Positions 43,274-52,127 of a DNA stretch of 64,000 nt are shown in pieces. The stretch spans positions 29,545 to 93,544 of the forward strand of contig CACXHY010000010.1 in NCBI GenBank assembly GCA_902767565.1, given 5' to 3'. The notes under the pieces were generated by a model, which worked only from the letters and a program-made list of their open reading frames with translations, searched no databases and had not been told where the DNA came from. Origin of the DNA: an uncultured Eubacteriales bacterium (GTDB lineage: Bacteria; Bacillota; Clostridia; Christensenellales; Aristaeellaceae). Each line of letters opens with the position of its first letter. The stretch's first letter is position 1. Made by a program: the position numbers and the translations under genes.

Positions 43274-44158
43274 ATGGAATACCTGGTCATTCGGTCCGAT
43301 GAAGGGAGAAGCCTGCGCGACATCCTGCGGCACAGGCTTTTTCTCAGTGAGAGCGCCATCCGGCGCGCCAAGTGGTCCGGGCGCCTGCTGGTGAACGGGA
43401 AACCGGCTCCGGTCCGCACCGTGCTGCACGCGGGAGACCGGGTGTCATGCCTGTCGGCGGAGACCGTCCCCGCCTTCACGCCGAAGCCCTATGAGCTGGC
43501 CCTGAACATCCCGTGGGAGAACGATGATCTGCTCATCATCGACAAACCCGCGCCTCTGGCCAGCCAGAGCGGACGCGGCCACCCGGACGACTCGCTGGAG
43601 AACGCGGTATACGCACATCTGGGGAGACCCGAACGTTTCGTGTATCGTCCGGTGAACCGGCTGGACAAGGGCACCAGCGGGCTGATGGCGGTAGCGCGCA
43701 CGCCGGAGGAGCAGGCCAGGCTGCAGGCCCTGCTGCACACGGAGGCCTTTCAGCGCGCCTACCTCGCCGTGACCGAAGGCGTTCCGGCAGAGAACGAGGG
43801 TGTGATCGATCTGCCCATCGCCAAGCAGGACGGGGCCACCATCCGCCGCGTCGTCTCCCCTTCGGGCAAACCGTCGGTGACTCACTACAGGGTGCTGCGC
43901 ACGGCGGGGGACCGCGCTCTGCTGTCCCTGTGGCTGGAGACGGGCCGCACCCACCAGATCCGCGTGCATCTGGCGCATATGGGATGCCCCGTGGCGGGCG
44001 ATTTTCTGTACGGCACGGAACTCAGTGAGATCCCGGGGCGCTTTGCGCTCCACTCCTGCCGCATCCGCTTCCCCCTGCGCAGCGGCGAGACCGTTGAGCT
44101 GAGCTCACCGCTGCCCCCGGAACTCGAGGCTCTCCTCGATGGCTTCCCGCAGCCATGA
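43274..44158 (+). CDS. RluA-family pseudouridine synthase
   Basis: A 294-residue enzyme that converts uridine to pseudouridine in rRNA or tRNA. An N-terminal S4-like domain (SLRDILRHRLFLSESAIRRAKWSGRLLVNG) precedes the catalytic domain with PVNRLDKGTSGLMAVAR, whose Asp is catalytic, and the later GRTHQIRVHLAHMGCPVAGD. The exact target (RluD-like or other) cannot be told. The last 54 bp overlap the end of the opposing polysaccharide pyruvyl transferase gene. Confidence 0.93.
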   Translation: MEYLVIRSDEGRSLRDILRHRLFLSESAIRRAKWSGRLLVNGKPAPVRTVLHAGDRVSCLSAETVPAFTPKPYELALNIPWENDDLLIIDKPAPLASQSGRGHPDDSLENAVYAHLGRPERFVYRPVNRLDKGTSGLMAVARTPEEQARLQALLHTEAFQRAYLAVTEGVPAENEGVIDLPIAKQDGATIRRVVSPSGKPSVTHYRVLRTAGDRALLSLWLETGRTHQIRVHLAHMGCPVAGDFLYGTELSEIPGRFALHSCRIRFPLRSGETVELSSPLPPELEALLDGFPQP

Positions 44159-45190
44159 GAGGCCCTGCTCCCGCTGGGACATGACCGCCGCCTCCACCTC
44201 CTCGGAGGGAAGGCACGCCCGGTCATCGGTCCACTGCATAAGCCGCATCAACTGATCGATGCGGCTGTTTTTGCTGTGCGGATCATCCGGCTGCCAGCGT
44301 CTGAGGATCGTCAGGGGCTTGCCGAGGATCGCCGCAAAGGCTGCGCCGTGGAAGGAGTCGGTGATCACAGCCTCCGCGGACGCCATGCGCCGCAGCCAGC
44401 CGAGAGGGTCGGGATTGAGGACGGCATCCGCGAGCGCGCTCATGCCGGGCGTCACGGCCAGCGGCACCAGTCTGAGACGCATGGCCTCCGCAGCCTCCCG
44501 CGCCTTCTGATGATAGGCCGGGTCGTCCTTGATGAAATAGGCGGCTAGGGTGCCGTCAGGCGCAGGCTCCCCCGCCGTCTCCAGCCATGCCCGTCGGGAC
44601 AGCAGGAACACCGGATCCGGATCGACGTCGATCTGCCTGTCCGGAAGAAGCTGCCTGAGCAGGTCCCGGCCTTCGGTCTCCCGCACGGAGATGTGGCGGA
44701 AGGGACGGACCAGCCGCGCCAGCTTGCGCTGCTTGGACCTGCCCGGCATGGCGCTGACGCCGAGGGAGCAGGCGTAGGCCAGGCGGGGCTGATCTCCCGC
44801 GAAGCTGAAAAAGTAGGACCCGTTCAGCCATTCCGGTGACCAGATCTGGTCGCTGCCGGCCAGCAGCAGATCGCATCCCGCCGAGCACGCCGCCAGCTCC
44901 TTCCCGTTGCGGGCCGGCGCCGAAAGGGAAAGCATCTCGCGGCAGAAGCGGTCAAAGCCTTCGGTGTTGCGGACGCCGCGTCCCCTGCGCCGCATCATGC
45001 TGTCCAGGACCACGGCGGGCGAGTTGCCGGAGCGCAGAAGGTTCCGCACCTGTTCCGCCCTGTCGGGACGGTAATCCAGGCCCAGGGGCTCATGGCCGAG
45101 GTCCCGGATCGCCCGCTGCAGCGCATACGCCTGCAGGCTGGAACCGCAGTTTTCGTTGTGGAGGAAGGTCATGATACCGATGCGGGCCAT
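44105..45190 (-). CDS. polysaccharide pyruvyl transferase family protein
   Basis: A 361-residue protein of the PS_pyruv_trans family. N-terminal GIMTFLHNENCGSSLQAYALQRAI and AGSDQIW are the family hallmarks, and VITDSFHGAAFAAILGKPL marks the sugar-nucleotide-like C-terminal part. Members add pyruvyl or transfer glycerol-phosphate-like groups to wall polymers. It is the last gene of the long minus-strand envelope operon and overlaps the facing RluA-family gene. Confidence 0.88.
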   Translation of the reverse strand: MARIGIMTFLHNENCGSSLQAYALQRAIRDLGHEPLGLDYRPDRAEQVRNLLRSGNSPAVVLDSMMRRRGRGVRNTEGFDRFCREMLSLSAPARNGKELAACSAGCDLLLAGSDQIWSPEWLNGSYFFSFAGDQPRLAYACSLGVSAMPGRSKQRKLARLVRPFRHISVRETEGRDLLRQLLPDRQIDVDPDPVFLLSRRAWLETAGEPAPDGTLAAYFIKDDPAYHQKAREAAEAMRLRLVPLAVTPGMSALADAVLNPDPLGWLRRMASAEAVITDSFHGAAFAAILGKPLTILRRWQPDDPHSKNSRIDQLMRLMQWTDDRACLPSEEVEAAVMSQREQGLSWLREAIEESLEFRGQR

Positions 45191-45225
45191 GGGACGCCTC
45201 CTTTGCGGGCATGATGACGGGCGGA

Positions 45226-46476
45226 TCAGCGGATCCTCTCCCGGAGGGGCGATCCGTTGAGCTTGTTCTCCACCCGGCTGCGGGCCTTTGCGAAGGCGCT
45301 GCGCTGGTCGGGATTCATTGCATCCGGCTCGGCGCGGAGCGTGGACACCACCTGATATCGGTTAGAGCTGGCCACGCTGTAGCGCCACACAAAGGTGGGG
45401 GTATAGGACGCGTCGCTGATGGTCACCTGGCCGTCCGCGGTCACCTGGAAGGTCAGATGCAGCAGCATGCCCGCCACAGCGCCGTTGTCCCGGCTGTCGC
45501 TGATGAGGCAGCCCAGGGAATAGCAGCAGAGGGTGCGGCCCTGCGACCCGTCCGGACGGTTCGCGGTCAGCCAGGTGGCGCTCTGCACGCGCCGGCTACC
45601 CGTTCCGATGATGACGTCCGCGCCGGCGTCCGCCATCTGCTGCGCCAGGGTCTGCTGGGCCTTGGTCGGGCTGGTGTTGCCCTCGCTGCCCCAATGTACG
45701 GAGACGATCACGACTTCCGCGCCGGCGGCACGCGCGGCCCGGATCTCTGAGGCAGCCTGCGCCGTCATGGGCAGGAGCTCGGAACGACCGTCCTTCTTCA
45801 GCTTGTTTTTGCTTCCGCCGGTGACGCTCTGGGTAAAGTGCAGCACTGCCACCCGCACGCCGTTGATCTCTATGATCTGAGCGGATGCGGCCGCGTCCGC
45901 CGGGTCCGTGAAAGCGCCGATACAGCGGAGCCCCTGCTGCTGCGCGGCGGATCGGGTGCTCTCCACGGCAGCCGTTCCCTGCTCCCACACGCGCTTGAAG
46001 CCCAGAGCCACCGTGTTCACCCCGCCGCGTTTCAACATGGCCATGACTTCCGCGGGAGCGATCAGCTTGCCGACCTTTGCGCCCGGGACCACGAGGTTCT
46101 CCAGCGTGACCAGCGAGATATCCGCCTGCATATCGTCCGCGAGCAATGACAGTGTGTCGCTGAAGTCGTACCGCTTGGCCTCACTGTAATAGCCCGCCTT
46201 CACCACCTCCGGCTCCATGGCCACGGTCCCGCCGGCCGTCAGGGTGAAGCTGCGCACGGGCGAGGACGTGACGCCGGGAGCGGCGCTGGTCTGGGGCCTC
46301 GCGGTCGCCCTCGGAAGCGCGGTCGCCCGCACCGTCGAAGCGGGCGAGGCGGTCTTCGGCTCACGGGGACTTCCCAGTCTCGGAAGGATCAGCACCGCAA
46401 AAAGGGCGAGCACGAGCACCGTCACGCTCACCATCACGATCGTGCCCGCGCTGACCCCGCGCTTCTGCCGGTCCAT
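45226..46476 (-). CDS. CapA/PgsA-like protein lacking metal ligands
   Basis: A 416-residue membrane-anchored protein (helix at residues 13-32, then a Ser/Thr/Pro/Ala linker). The rest follows the CapA poly-gamma-glutamate fold, with VIVSVHWGSEGN and ADAGADVIIG kept. The usual metal and catalytic residues are gone: the first GD motif is AGGTV, NLE is TLE, NNHxxDxG is replaced by GFKRVWEQG, and GHHPHV is GTGSRRV. It is therefore probably a non-catalytic relative with a binding role. It follows a 36-residue membrane protein by 3 bp. Confidence 0.8.
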   Translation of the reverse strand: MDRQKRGVSAGTIVMVSVTVLVLALFAVLILPRLGSPREPKTASPASTVRATALPRATARPQTSAAPGVTSSPVRSFTLTAGGTVAMEPEVVKAGYYSEAKRYDFSDTLSLLADDMQADISLVTLENLVVPGAKVGKLIAPAEVMAMLKRGGVNTVALGFKRVWEQGTAAVESTRSAAQQQGLRCIGAFTDPADAAASAQIIEINGVRVAVLHFTQSVTGGSKNKLKKDGRSELLPMTAQAASEIRAARAAGAEVVIVSVHWGSEGNTSPTKAQQTLAQQMADAGADVIIGTGSRRVQSATWLTANRPDGSQGRTLCCYSLGCLISDSRDNGAVAGMLLHLTFQVTADGQVTISDASYTPTFVWRYSVASSNRYQVVSTLRAEPDAMNPDQRSAFAKARSRVENKLNGSPLRERIR

Positions 46477-46479
46477 CGG

Positions 46480-46590
46480 TCAGCGAAGGAACATGCTGAT
46501 AACGATGGGGATCAGCATCGCCACCGCCAGCACGATGCACAGTACGCGCACGATCGTCTTGTTTTTGTCCTGACCTGTTTTCCTGCTCAT
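46480..46590 (-). CDS. small single-pass membrane protein
   Basis: A 36-residue peptide: a basic N-terminus (MSRKTGQDKNK) and one hydrophobic helix (about residues 13-34). It has a GGAGGACGG site before the ATG and lies between the hemolysin-like transporter gene and the CapA-like gene, spaced 16 and 3 bp. The conserved placement and ribosome-binding site suggest it is real; function unknown. Confidence 0.65.
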   Translation of the reverse strand: MSRKTGQDKNKTIVRVLCIVLAVAMLIPIVISMFLR

Positions 46591-46606
46591 GGGGATCCGT
46601 CCTCCT

Positions 46607-47866
46607 TTATTTGTCCTGAGTTTCTTCGTTCTTCCGGTCATCCCGGATGCGCAGGCGGGTGACCCGTCTGCGGTCCATGCCGGTGACCACGATCTGCAGG
46701 CCGTCACATTCGAAGCGGGCGCCCACGCCGGGGATATAGCCCAGCACCTCGGAAGCCCATCCGCCGACGGTCTCCGCCTCGAAGCGATCCTCGATGCCGA
46801 GGGCTTCGCAGAGCTCGCTCAGCTGCATGCGGCCGTCCACCTGCCAGGTCCTGCCGTCGATGGGGACCATTTCCTCGCTGATATCGTCATGCTCGTCGTA
46901 GATCTCGCCCACGAGCTCCTCCAGCGCGTCCTCCAGGGTGACGATGCCCTCGGTGCCGCCGAAATCGTCCAGCACGATCACCAGATGGGTCCGGCTGGAC
47001 TGGCACAGGCGCAGGAGCTTTGAGATCTTCAGGGAGGCCGGCGTATACACCGGAGGCGTCATGACGTGCCGGATATCCCGCTCGCCCGCGTGCTGCGCCG
47101 CGTAGAAGTCTTTTTCGTTCAGGATCCCCACCACATGGTCCAGATCCTCGTGATAGACCGGAAGGCGGGAGTAGCCGCTTTCCCGGAAGGCCACGGCCGC
47201 GTCCGCCATGGAAGCGTCATCCGGAAGGGCGGTCACGTCCACCCTGGGCGTCATGATGCTCTTCACGTCCAGATCCACGAATTCGATGGCGCTGCGGATG
47301 AGCTCGCTCTCGTGGTCATCCATGCCGCCCTCCTGACGGGCCTCATCCACCATGGTCATCAGCTCGGCTTCGATGTCAGGCTCCTCGTCGGCGTGCTTGC
47401 GGAACCGCTTCAGCATGCGCTGCCACACGGCGAAGAGCGCGTTGACGGGCGTCAGCAGCCACTCCAGCACCCGGAGCGCCGGAGCCACCGCCATGGCGAC
47501 GCGTTCCGCGTTCTGCCTGGCCAGCGTCTTGGGCGTCACCTCGCCCAGGATCAGGATCAGCAGGGTCATCACGATCGTGGACAGCGTTGCCCCCAGATCC
47601 GGGACCCATCTCGTGAACAGGACCGTCGCGATGGCCGTGCCGGCGATATTCACGAGATTGTTGCCCACCAGGATGGTGCTGATCAGTCTGTCGCCGTCCT
47701 CCGCCAGTTCCAGCGCCTTTTCCGCCCTGCGGCTGCCGGACTGCGCCATGGTTTTCATTCGCACATGGTTCATCGCCATGAAGGCCGTCTCCGACATGGA
47801 GAAAAAAGCCGAAAGCCCTACGCACAGCGCGAGGGCGCCGATCATCACCCATTGAAAAGGGTCCAT
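46607..47866 (-). CDS. CNNM/CorC (hemolysin-type) transporter with CBS domains
   Basis: A 419-residue membrane protein. DUF21 (CNNM) helices fill residues 1-180 (SMSETAFMAMNHVRM, VGNNLVNIAGTA, LGEVTPKTLARQNAERVA), then two CBS domains (IMTPRVDVTALPDDASM, HVMTPPVYTPASLK) and a CorC_HlyC domain (GTEGIVTLEDALEELVGEI). Relatives export Mg2+ or Co2+ or affect ion tolerance. It follows the transglutaminase-like gene by 48 bp. Confidence 0.92.
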   Translation of the reverse strand: MDPFQWVMIGALALCVGLSAFFSMSETAFMAMNHVRMKTMAQSGSRRAEKALELAEDGDRLISTILVGNNLVNIAGTAIATVLFTRWVPDLGATLSTIVMTLLILILGEVTPKTLARQNAERVAMAVAPALRVLEWLLTPVNALFAVWQRMLKRFRKHADEEPDIEAELMTMVDEARQEGGMDDHESELIRSAIEFVDLDVKSIMTPRVDVTALPDDASMADAAVAFRESGYSRLPVYHEDLDHVVGILNEKDFYAAQHAGERDIRHVMTPPVYTPASLKISKLLRLCQSSRTHLVIVLDDFGGTEGIVTLEDALEELVGEIYDEHDDISEEMVPIDGRTWQVDGRMQLSELCEALGIEDRFEAETVGGWASEVLGYIPGVGARFECDGLQIVVTGMDRRRVTRLRIRDDRKNEETQDK

Positions 47867-47914
47867 GAAATGGGATCATCCTTTCGGAACCTGTATTCGT
47901 ATGGCCGGCTGCGT

Positions 47915-50026
47915 TCAGTCGGAGGAGGGGTCGTGGGGCAGCCAGAGGTTTCCGTGCGCGAAGGCCCAGACCGCGGCCTCGCTTCCGATCGGCGCAAGGA
48001 TCACCACATCCGCGTCAAAGGCATCCGTCCCGATGCTCGTGACGCCCGTGGGCACGCTGACGAGCCGCAGTCCGCTCTGCGCGAAGGCGCGGTCGCCGAC
48101 TGCCGAGCAGTCGTCCGGGAGCACCACCCACTGCATCGCCGATCCGGCGAACGCCTCCGCCTCGACGGCTTCCAGCGAAGCGGGGAGACATGTCCTGTTG
48201 AAGGCCCCCGCCAGCACGATCCCGTTCCCTTCACACCATGTGCGGAGGGCGCCGGTCGGATCGTCGCACAGGATCACCTTCGGCACGCTGCCCGCGGCGG
48301 CATCCGGATCCGTCCAGGAGATACCCTGCTCCACGTACAGCAGATCCGGGGCGCCGGTGGGCCAGACGCCGACCCCGTTGAAGAAGGACGGAAGCACGGT
48401 CTCGGTGACGCTGCCGGTATAGTCCGCGGCGGCGATCACGTCATCCGGGAACCACCGCGCGGTCCACTCAGGACAGGCTGGATCGATGAAGCCGCAGCCG
48501 GCGGCGCCAAGCGCGCGGGCGGTCGCCGTGTCCCAGCCGCATTGAAGGATATATCCCTCCGGCAGCGAGTGCTGACCCACCTGTGTCAGCGTGTCGGGCA
48601 CATCCAGCGTCTGCAGTCCGGAGCAGCCGTCCAGCGCATAGTCGCCGATGGAGGTCAGGCCGGCGGGAAGGCTCAGGGACGTCACATGCGCATCGTTGCG
48701 GAGCGCGTACGGGCCCAGCGCGACGACGGTCTCACCGCCCAGCGCCGCCGGAAGCGAGACTGAGGCCGATACGCCCAGCCAGGCCAGCGCGGTCGCACCG
48801 TCCGCGTCCACGGTGTAGAGCCAGTCTCCGCTCACGGAACCGCCGTCGGTCCTCCAGGCGGAGAAGAGGGCTGTGCTGCTGTTGTACGAGAAGGCGAGTC
48901 CGGCGCCGTTTGCCCAGTCCGCCGTCCATTCGGGCTGAAGGTTGAGGACCGTCTCCAGGATGCACAGATGGCGGTAGCTTTCGAAGAGGGAGCCGCTGCC
49001 GACGCCCGATCTTCCGCAGGCGAATCCGGCCTCAAGCTCATCGAGAAAGCCGAGCTCCCAGCCGGACCAGCCGCCCATCACCACATAGTAGTTCATGTCC
49101 AGGGACTCGCAGGCGTTGTAGCTTGAGGGAGTATACCTGTGATTGGACTCCAGCATGATGTCGTCGGTCACGCAGAAGAACTCGTGGCGCTCGCTGCCGG
49201 ATACCGGGACCGTCAGCCCTTCCGGGTCGTCCCAGGTGGGGTCCGTCTGGTACCAGACGCCGTTGAACTGGATCTGCACCCAGGCGTGGTTGCCGGACGA
49301 GATCCGCACATTGGGGATGCCAGCCTCGTCCAGCAGCAGCACATAGGCTTTGCTGTAGCTGTCGCAGACCCCGCAGCCGCGCACGAGGACACCGTCGGCC
49401 CCGTAATACTGCTTGCCGCTGTCGTAATAGGCGTTGTGCGTCAGCCAGTCGTAGAGATTCAGCGCCGTTTCGTAGTCGCTGGCGCCGCGGCACCGATCCA
49501 CGATGCCGGTCACGATGGCGTCGAGCGAGGGATGGTCCGCGTCCTCCTCCACGATATAGTGGTAGTTCTTGCGGTCAACGTGGGTTGCGCTGCCAACCTC
49601 GTAAACGTTCACCATCAGCCGGTAATCGCCGGGAACGACGATCGGGCAGAGCGCGAAGGTGTTCGAAGCGCTGCGCCGCTGCCAGTAGACGACCCAGCTG
49701 GTGCCGAACTGGCTCGACCACTCCCCGAAGTAGAACTCGTATTCGTAGTCCCCTTCGCTTGCCATATTCACCGTGAAGGTGCAGGAGGAGTCGAAGGCGA
49801 CCTGTCCGCTCTTCGTGAGGGTCCAGGTGACACCGTCTTCGGATACGGAACGGAGGGATGAAAAGAGGTTGTTGGAGCGCATCGTCGGCACCGTTGCCGG
49901 GGTCACGCGCGAATGCGTTTCGATGTACATCCTGTCTTCGTTGACAGGACCTTCCGGACCCTTCTCCGCCAGCGCGAACGAGAACAGCATCGCCGCCGTC
50001 ACAGCCAGCAGCAGCCACCGTTTCAT
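47915..50026 (-). CDS. secreted transglutaminase-like protein with BspA-type repeats
   Basis: A 703-residue exported protein (signal peptide residues 1-20). A transglutaminase-like core at about residues 190-300 carries the likely triad Cys (GCGVCDSYSKAY), His (SGNHAWVQIQ) and Asp (YQTDPTWDD). Two clusters of LRR_5/BspA repeats follow (SLPAGLTSIGDYALDG; PTGVTSIGTDAFD). Such proteins may crosslink or cleave wall-linked peptides. It stands between the rRNA methyltransferase (17 bp) and the CNNM gene. Confidence 0.87.
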   Translation of the reverse strand: MKRWLLLAVTAAMLFSFALAEKGPEGPVNEDRMYIETHSRVTPATVPTMRSNNLFSSLRSVSEDGVTWTLTKSGQVAFDSSCTFTVNMASEGDYEYEFYFGEWSSQFGTSWVVYWQRRSASNTFALCPIVVPGDYRLMVNVYEVGSATHVDRKNYHYIVEEDADHPSLDAIVTGIVDRCRGASDYETALNLYDWLTHNAYYDSGKQYYGADGVLVRGCGVCDSYSKAYVLLLDEAGIPNVRISSGNHAWVQIQFNGVWYQTDPTWDDPEGLTVPVSGSERHEFFCVTDDIMLESNHRYTPSSYNACESLDMNYYVVMGGWSGWELGFLDELEAGFACGRSGVGSGSLFESYRHLCILETVLNLQPEWTADWANGAGLAFSYNSSTALFSAWRTDGGSVSGDWLYTVDADGATALAWLGVSASVSLPAALGGETVVALGPYALRNDAHVTSLSLPAGLTSIGDYALDGCSGLQTLDVPDTLTQVGQHSLPEGYILQCGWDTATARALGAAGCGFIDPACPEWTARWFPDDVIAAADYTGSVTETVLPSFFNGVGVWPTGAPDLLYVEQGISWTDPDAAAGSVPKVILCDDPTGALRTWCEGNGIVLAGAFNRTCLPASLEAVEAEAFAGSAMQWVVLPDDCSAVGDRAFAQSGLRLVSVPTGVTSIGTDAFDADVVILAPIGSEAAVWAFAHGNLWLPHDPSSD

Positions 50027-50043
50027 CGCGCATCACCTCGCAG

Positions 50044-51378
50044 TCAGGTCCGAAGAGGGCGTCTGAGGCCCTTGGGATAATGGTTCTTGATCAGGCCGCC
50101 GGCGGCCTTCCCCCATCCGAGAGGCAGGCCGCGCAGCGTCGGCATGAGCCAGCCCTTTGTGTCGGCGCCGCAGACCAGAGTCTCCCCCGCCTGATATCGC
50201 AGCGCGTCCCCGGTGTCCACGGGGATCCGCGGCACCGCGGGCGGCTTTGCGCTCACGGCCCAGGCGTGATCCGGTCGGAAGACCTTTCCCCGGGTCTCGC
50301 CCAGATGCAGGCCGCAGCGCAGGATCCGAAGGCCGCGGACATCCGGCAGGTCGGGCAAACAGACCAGAGTCTCCTCCAGCATCCCGGTGGGCTCCGGCGC
50401 TTCCGGGAAGATCTCGCGCATCTGCCGGACCGCGTCGCGGGGAGGATCCGTCAGCCCTTTCCGCTGCCAGACCGGCAAAGGCTCGCCGCCGGCGCGCACC
50501 AGCAGCGCGCAGAACTGTCCCTCGCCGCGGAATCGATGCAGCCAGGCCGTCCACATGCCCTCCGGCGCATCCACGCACGGAAGAGAGAAGGCTTTGAGAG
50601 AAAAATCCGGGTGTCTTTGCAGAAAAGCCCTGACGGTGTCCTCGTTCTCCAGGGTGTTGAGGGTGCAGGTGGCATACACCATACGCCCGCCCTTTCGCAC
50701 CATCCGGGCCGCCGCGTCGAGGATCTCAGCCTGCCGCGCCGCGCAGCGGGCAGGCGTGTCGGGCGTCCATTCGAGGCGCGCCTCGGGCACCCTGCGGAAC
50801 ATTCCCTCGCCGGAGCAGGGCGCGTCCGCCAGCACCGCGTCAAAGGCCCCGGGGAAGCGGTCCGCGAGCTCATGAGGCCAGGCGCTGACCACGAGCGTGT
50901 TCGTCATTCCCATGCGCTCGATGTTCCGGGAAAGGACCCGGGCCCGCTCGGCCACCGGTTCGTTGGCCACCAGAAGGCCCGCGTCGCGCATGGAAGCGGC
51001 CAGCTGGGTGGTCTTGCCGCCGGGCGCCGCGCAAAGATCCAGCACCCGCTCGCCCGGACGCGCGTCCAGCACGGCCGCGGGGACCATCGCGCTGGGTTCC
51101 TGGATATAGAAGGCGCCCGCCTCATGGAGGGGATGGCTGCCCGCCGCGCAGTCCGGGCCGATGAAATACGCGCCCTCCGCCCACGGGACAGGATCTCCGC
51201 CGTGCGGTGGATCGCAGGACAGGATGCTCAGGATCTCCCCGGGCAGGGGTTTGCAGGGATCCAGCCGAAGCGCGCGCACCGGCGGCTCGTCACACATCCG
51301 CAGGAACGCGTCCGCCTCCTCCCCCAGTCGCTTGCGGATCGCAGCCGTAAAGGCTTCGGGCAAGGGGGAATGGCTCAT
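50044..51378 (-). CDS. RsmF-type 16S rRNA cytosine-C5 methyltransferase
   Basis: A 444-residue RsmB/RsmF-family enzyme. The SAM motif is LDLCAAPGGKTTQLA. The two catalytic cysteines are in ADAPCSGEGMF and YATCTLNTLENE. The C-terminal PUA-like part (about residues 290-444) is present. It probably methylates a cytidine in the 16S rRNA. The start ATG at 51378 overlaps the preceding gene's stop (4 bp). Confidence 0.92.
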   Translation of the reverse strand: MSHSPLPEAFTAAIRKRLGEEADAFLRMCDEPPVRALRLDPCKPLPGEILSILSCDPPHGGDPVPWAEGAYFIGPDCAAGSHPLHEAGAFYIQEPSAMVPAAVLDARPGERVLDLCAAPGGKTTQLAASMRDAGLLVANEPVAERARVLSRNIERMGMTNTLVVSAWPHELADRFPGAFDAVLADAPCSGEGMFRRVPEARLEWTPDTPARCAARQAEILDAAARMVRKGGRMVYATCTLNTLENEDTVRAFLQRHPDFSLKAFSLPCVDAPEGMWTAWLHRFRGEGQFCALLVRAGGEPLPVWQRKGLTDPPRDAVRQMREIFPEAPEPTGMLEETLVCLPDLPDVRGLRILRCGLHLGETRGKVFRPDHAWAVSAKPPAVPRIPVDTGDALRYQAGETLVCGADTKGWLMPTLRGLPLGWGKAAGGLIKNHYPKGLRRPLRT

Positions 51379-52070
51379 GTCTGCCTCCTCCGCCGCCTCA
51401 GGGCCGGCTGCGACGGGTCGGGCGGGACCGGCGCTTCCGTCCCCCACTGGGGAGGATAGGTCGGCTCTCCGTAGGCGTCCTCCGCGGAAACGGGAGGCGG
51501 AGGGGCCTCATACCGCAGATGAGAGGGTTCCTCGGCATCGGGGTTCAGAACGGATCGCAGGGAGCTGAACAGTCCCGGCTGGCGGGGCGTATCGGCCGGG
51601 ATTGGGGGATCGCGCCGGACGAGAGGTCCCTGACCCGATCCTGGCGTCCACGCGGCGGGCTCACCATAGGGATCGGCGGTCCACTCCTCCGCGGGAGCCC
51701 ATTCTTCCGCAGGAGCCCATTCCTCCGCAGGAGCCCATTCCTCCGTCGGCTCCGCAAGGTCCGGGGCATCTTCGTACTCCGGACCGGTCTCGTCATCGGC
51801 GGGGATGCCGGCATACTCGGGCACGGGTGCCACGCCCGGCATTCTGCGGCGCTCGAAGAAGCTTTTCCAGACCTTGTATGGCTGCCAGCGCAGGAGGTAG
51901 ATCACAAGATCGGCGGCCACCGCGATGAGGGCGACGACCAGGAGGATCCACTTCCAGTTTGCCGCCAGTCCGCCCAGCAGGGACGCTTCATCGGGACGCG
52001 AAAGCCAGCGCCAGACCGATCCCGTCAGGGAGCTGAACCATCCGAACAGGGTTCTGAGGATGCTGTTCAA
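51375..52070 (-). CDS. membrane protein with a WAPAEE repeat
   Basis: A 231-residue protein with one hydrophobic helix (about residues 38-60) and a long acidic, Pro/Ala-rich tail. The tail contains a tandem WAPAEE repeat (four copies, about residues 112-130). It overlaps the rRNA methyltransferase gene by 4 bp and lies 57 bp behind ybbR. No family is recognised; it may be an anchor or scaffold in the envelope. Confidence 0.7.
   Translation of the reverse strand: MNSILRTLFGWFSSLTGSVWRWLSRPDEASLLGGLAANWKWILLVVALIAVAADLVIYLLRWQPYKVWKSFFERRRMPGVAPVPEYAGIPADDETGPEYEDAPDLAEPTEEWAPAEEWAPAEEWAPAEEWTADPYGEPAAWTPGSGQGPLVRRDPPIPADTPRQPGLFSSLRSVLNPDAEEPSHLRYEAPPPPVSAEDAYGEPTYPPQWGTEAPVPPDPSQPALRRRRRQT
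51685..51750 (+). repeat. 18-bp tandem repeat in the WAPAEE gene
   Basis: Near-identical 18-bp units (GCCCATTCCTCCGCAGGA on the plus strand), about 3.5 copies, encode WAPAEE. Copy number may vary between strains. Confidence 0.8.
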
Positions 52071-52127
52071 GAGGACGCCTCCTTTCGATCATCGGTCCGT
52101 ACGCAGGCAAGCGCTGCGATGCCGTCA

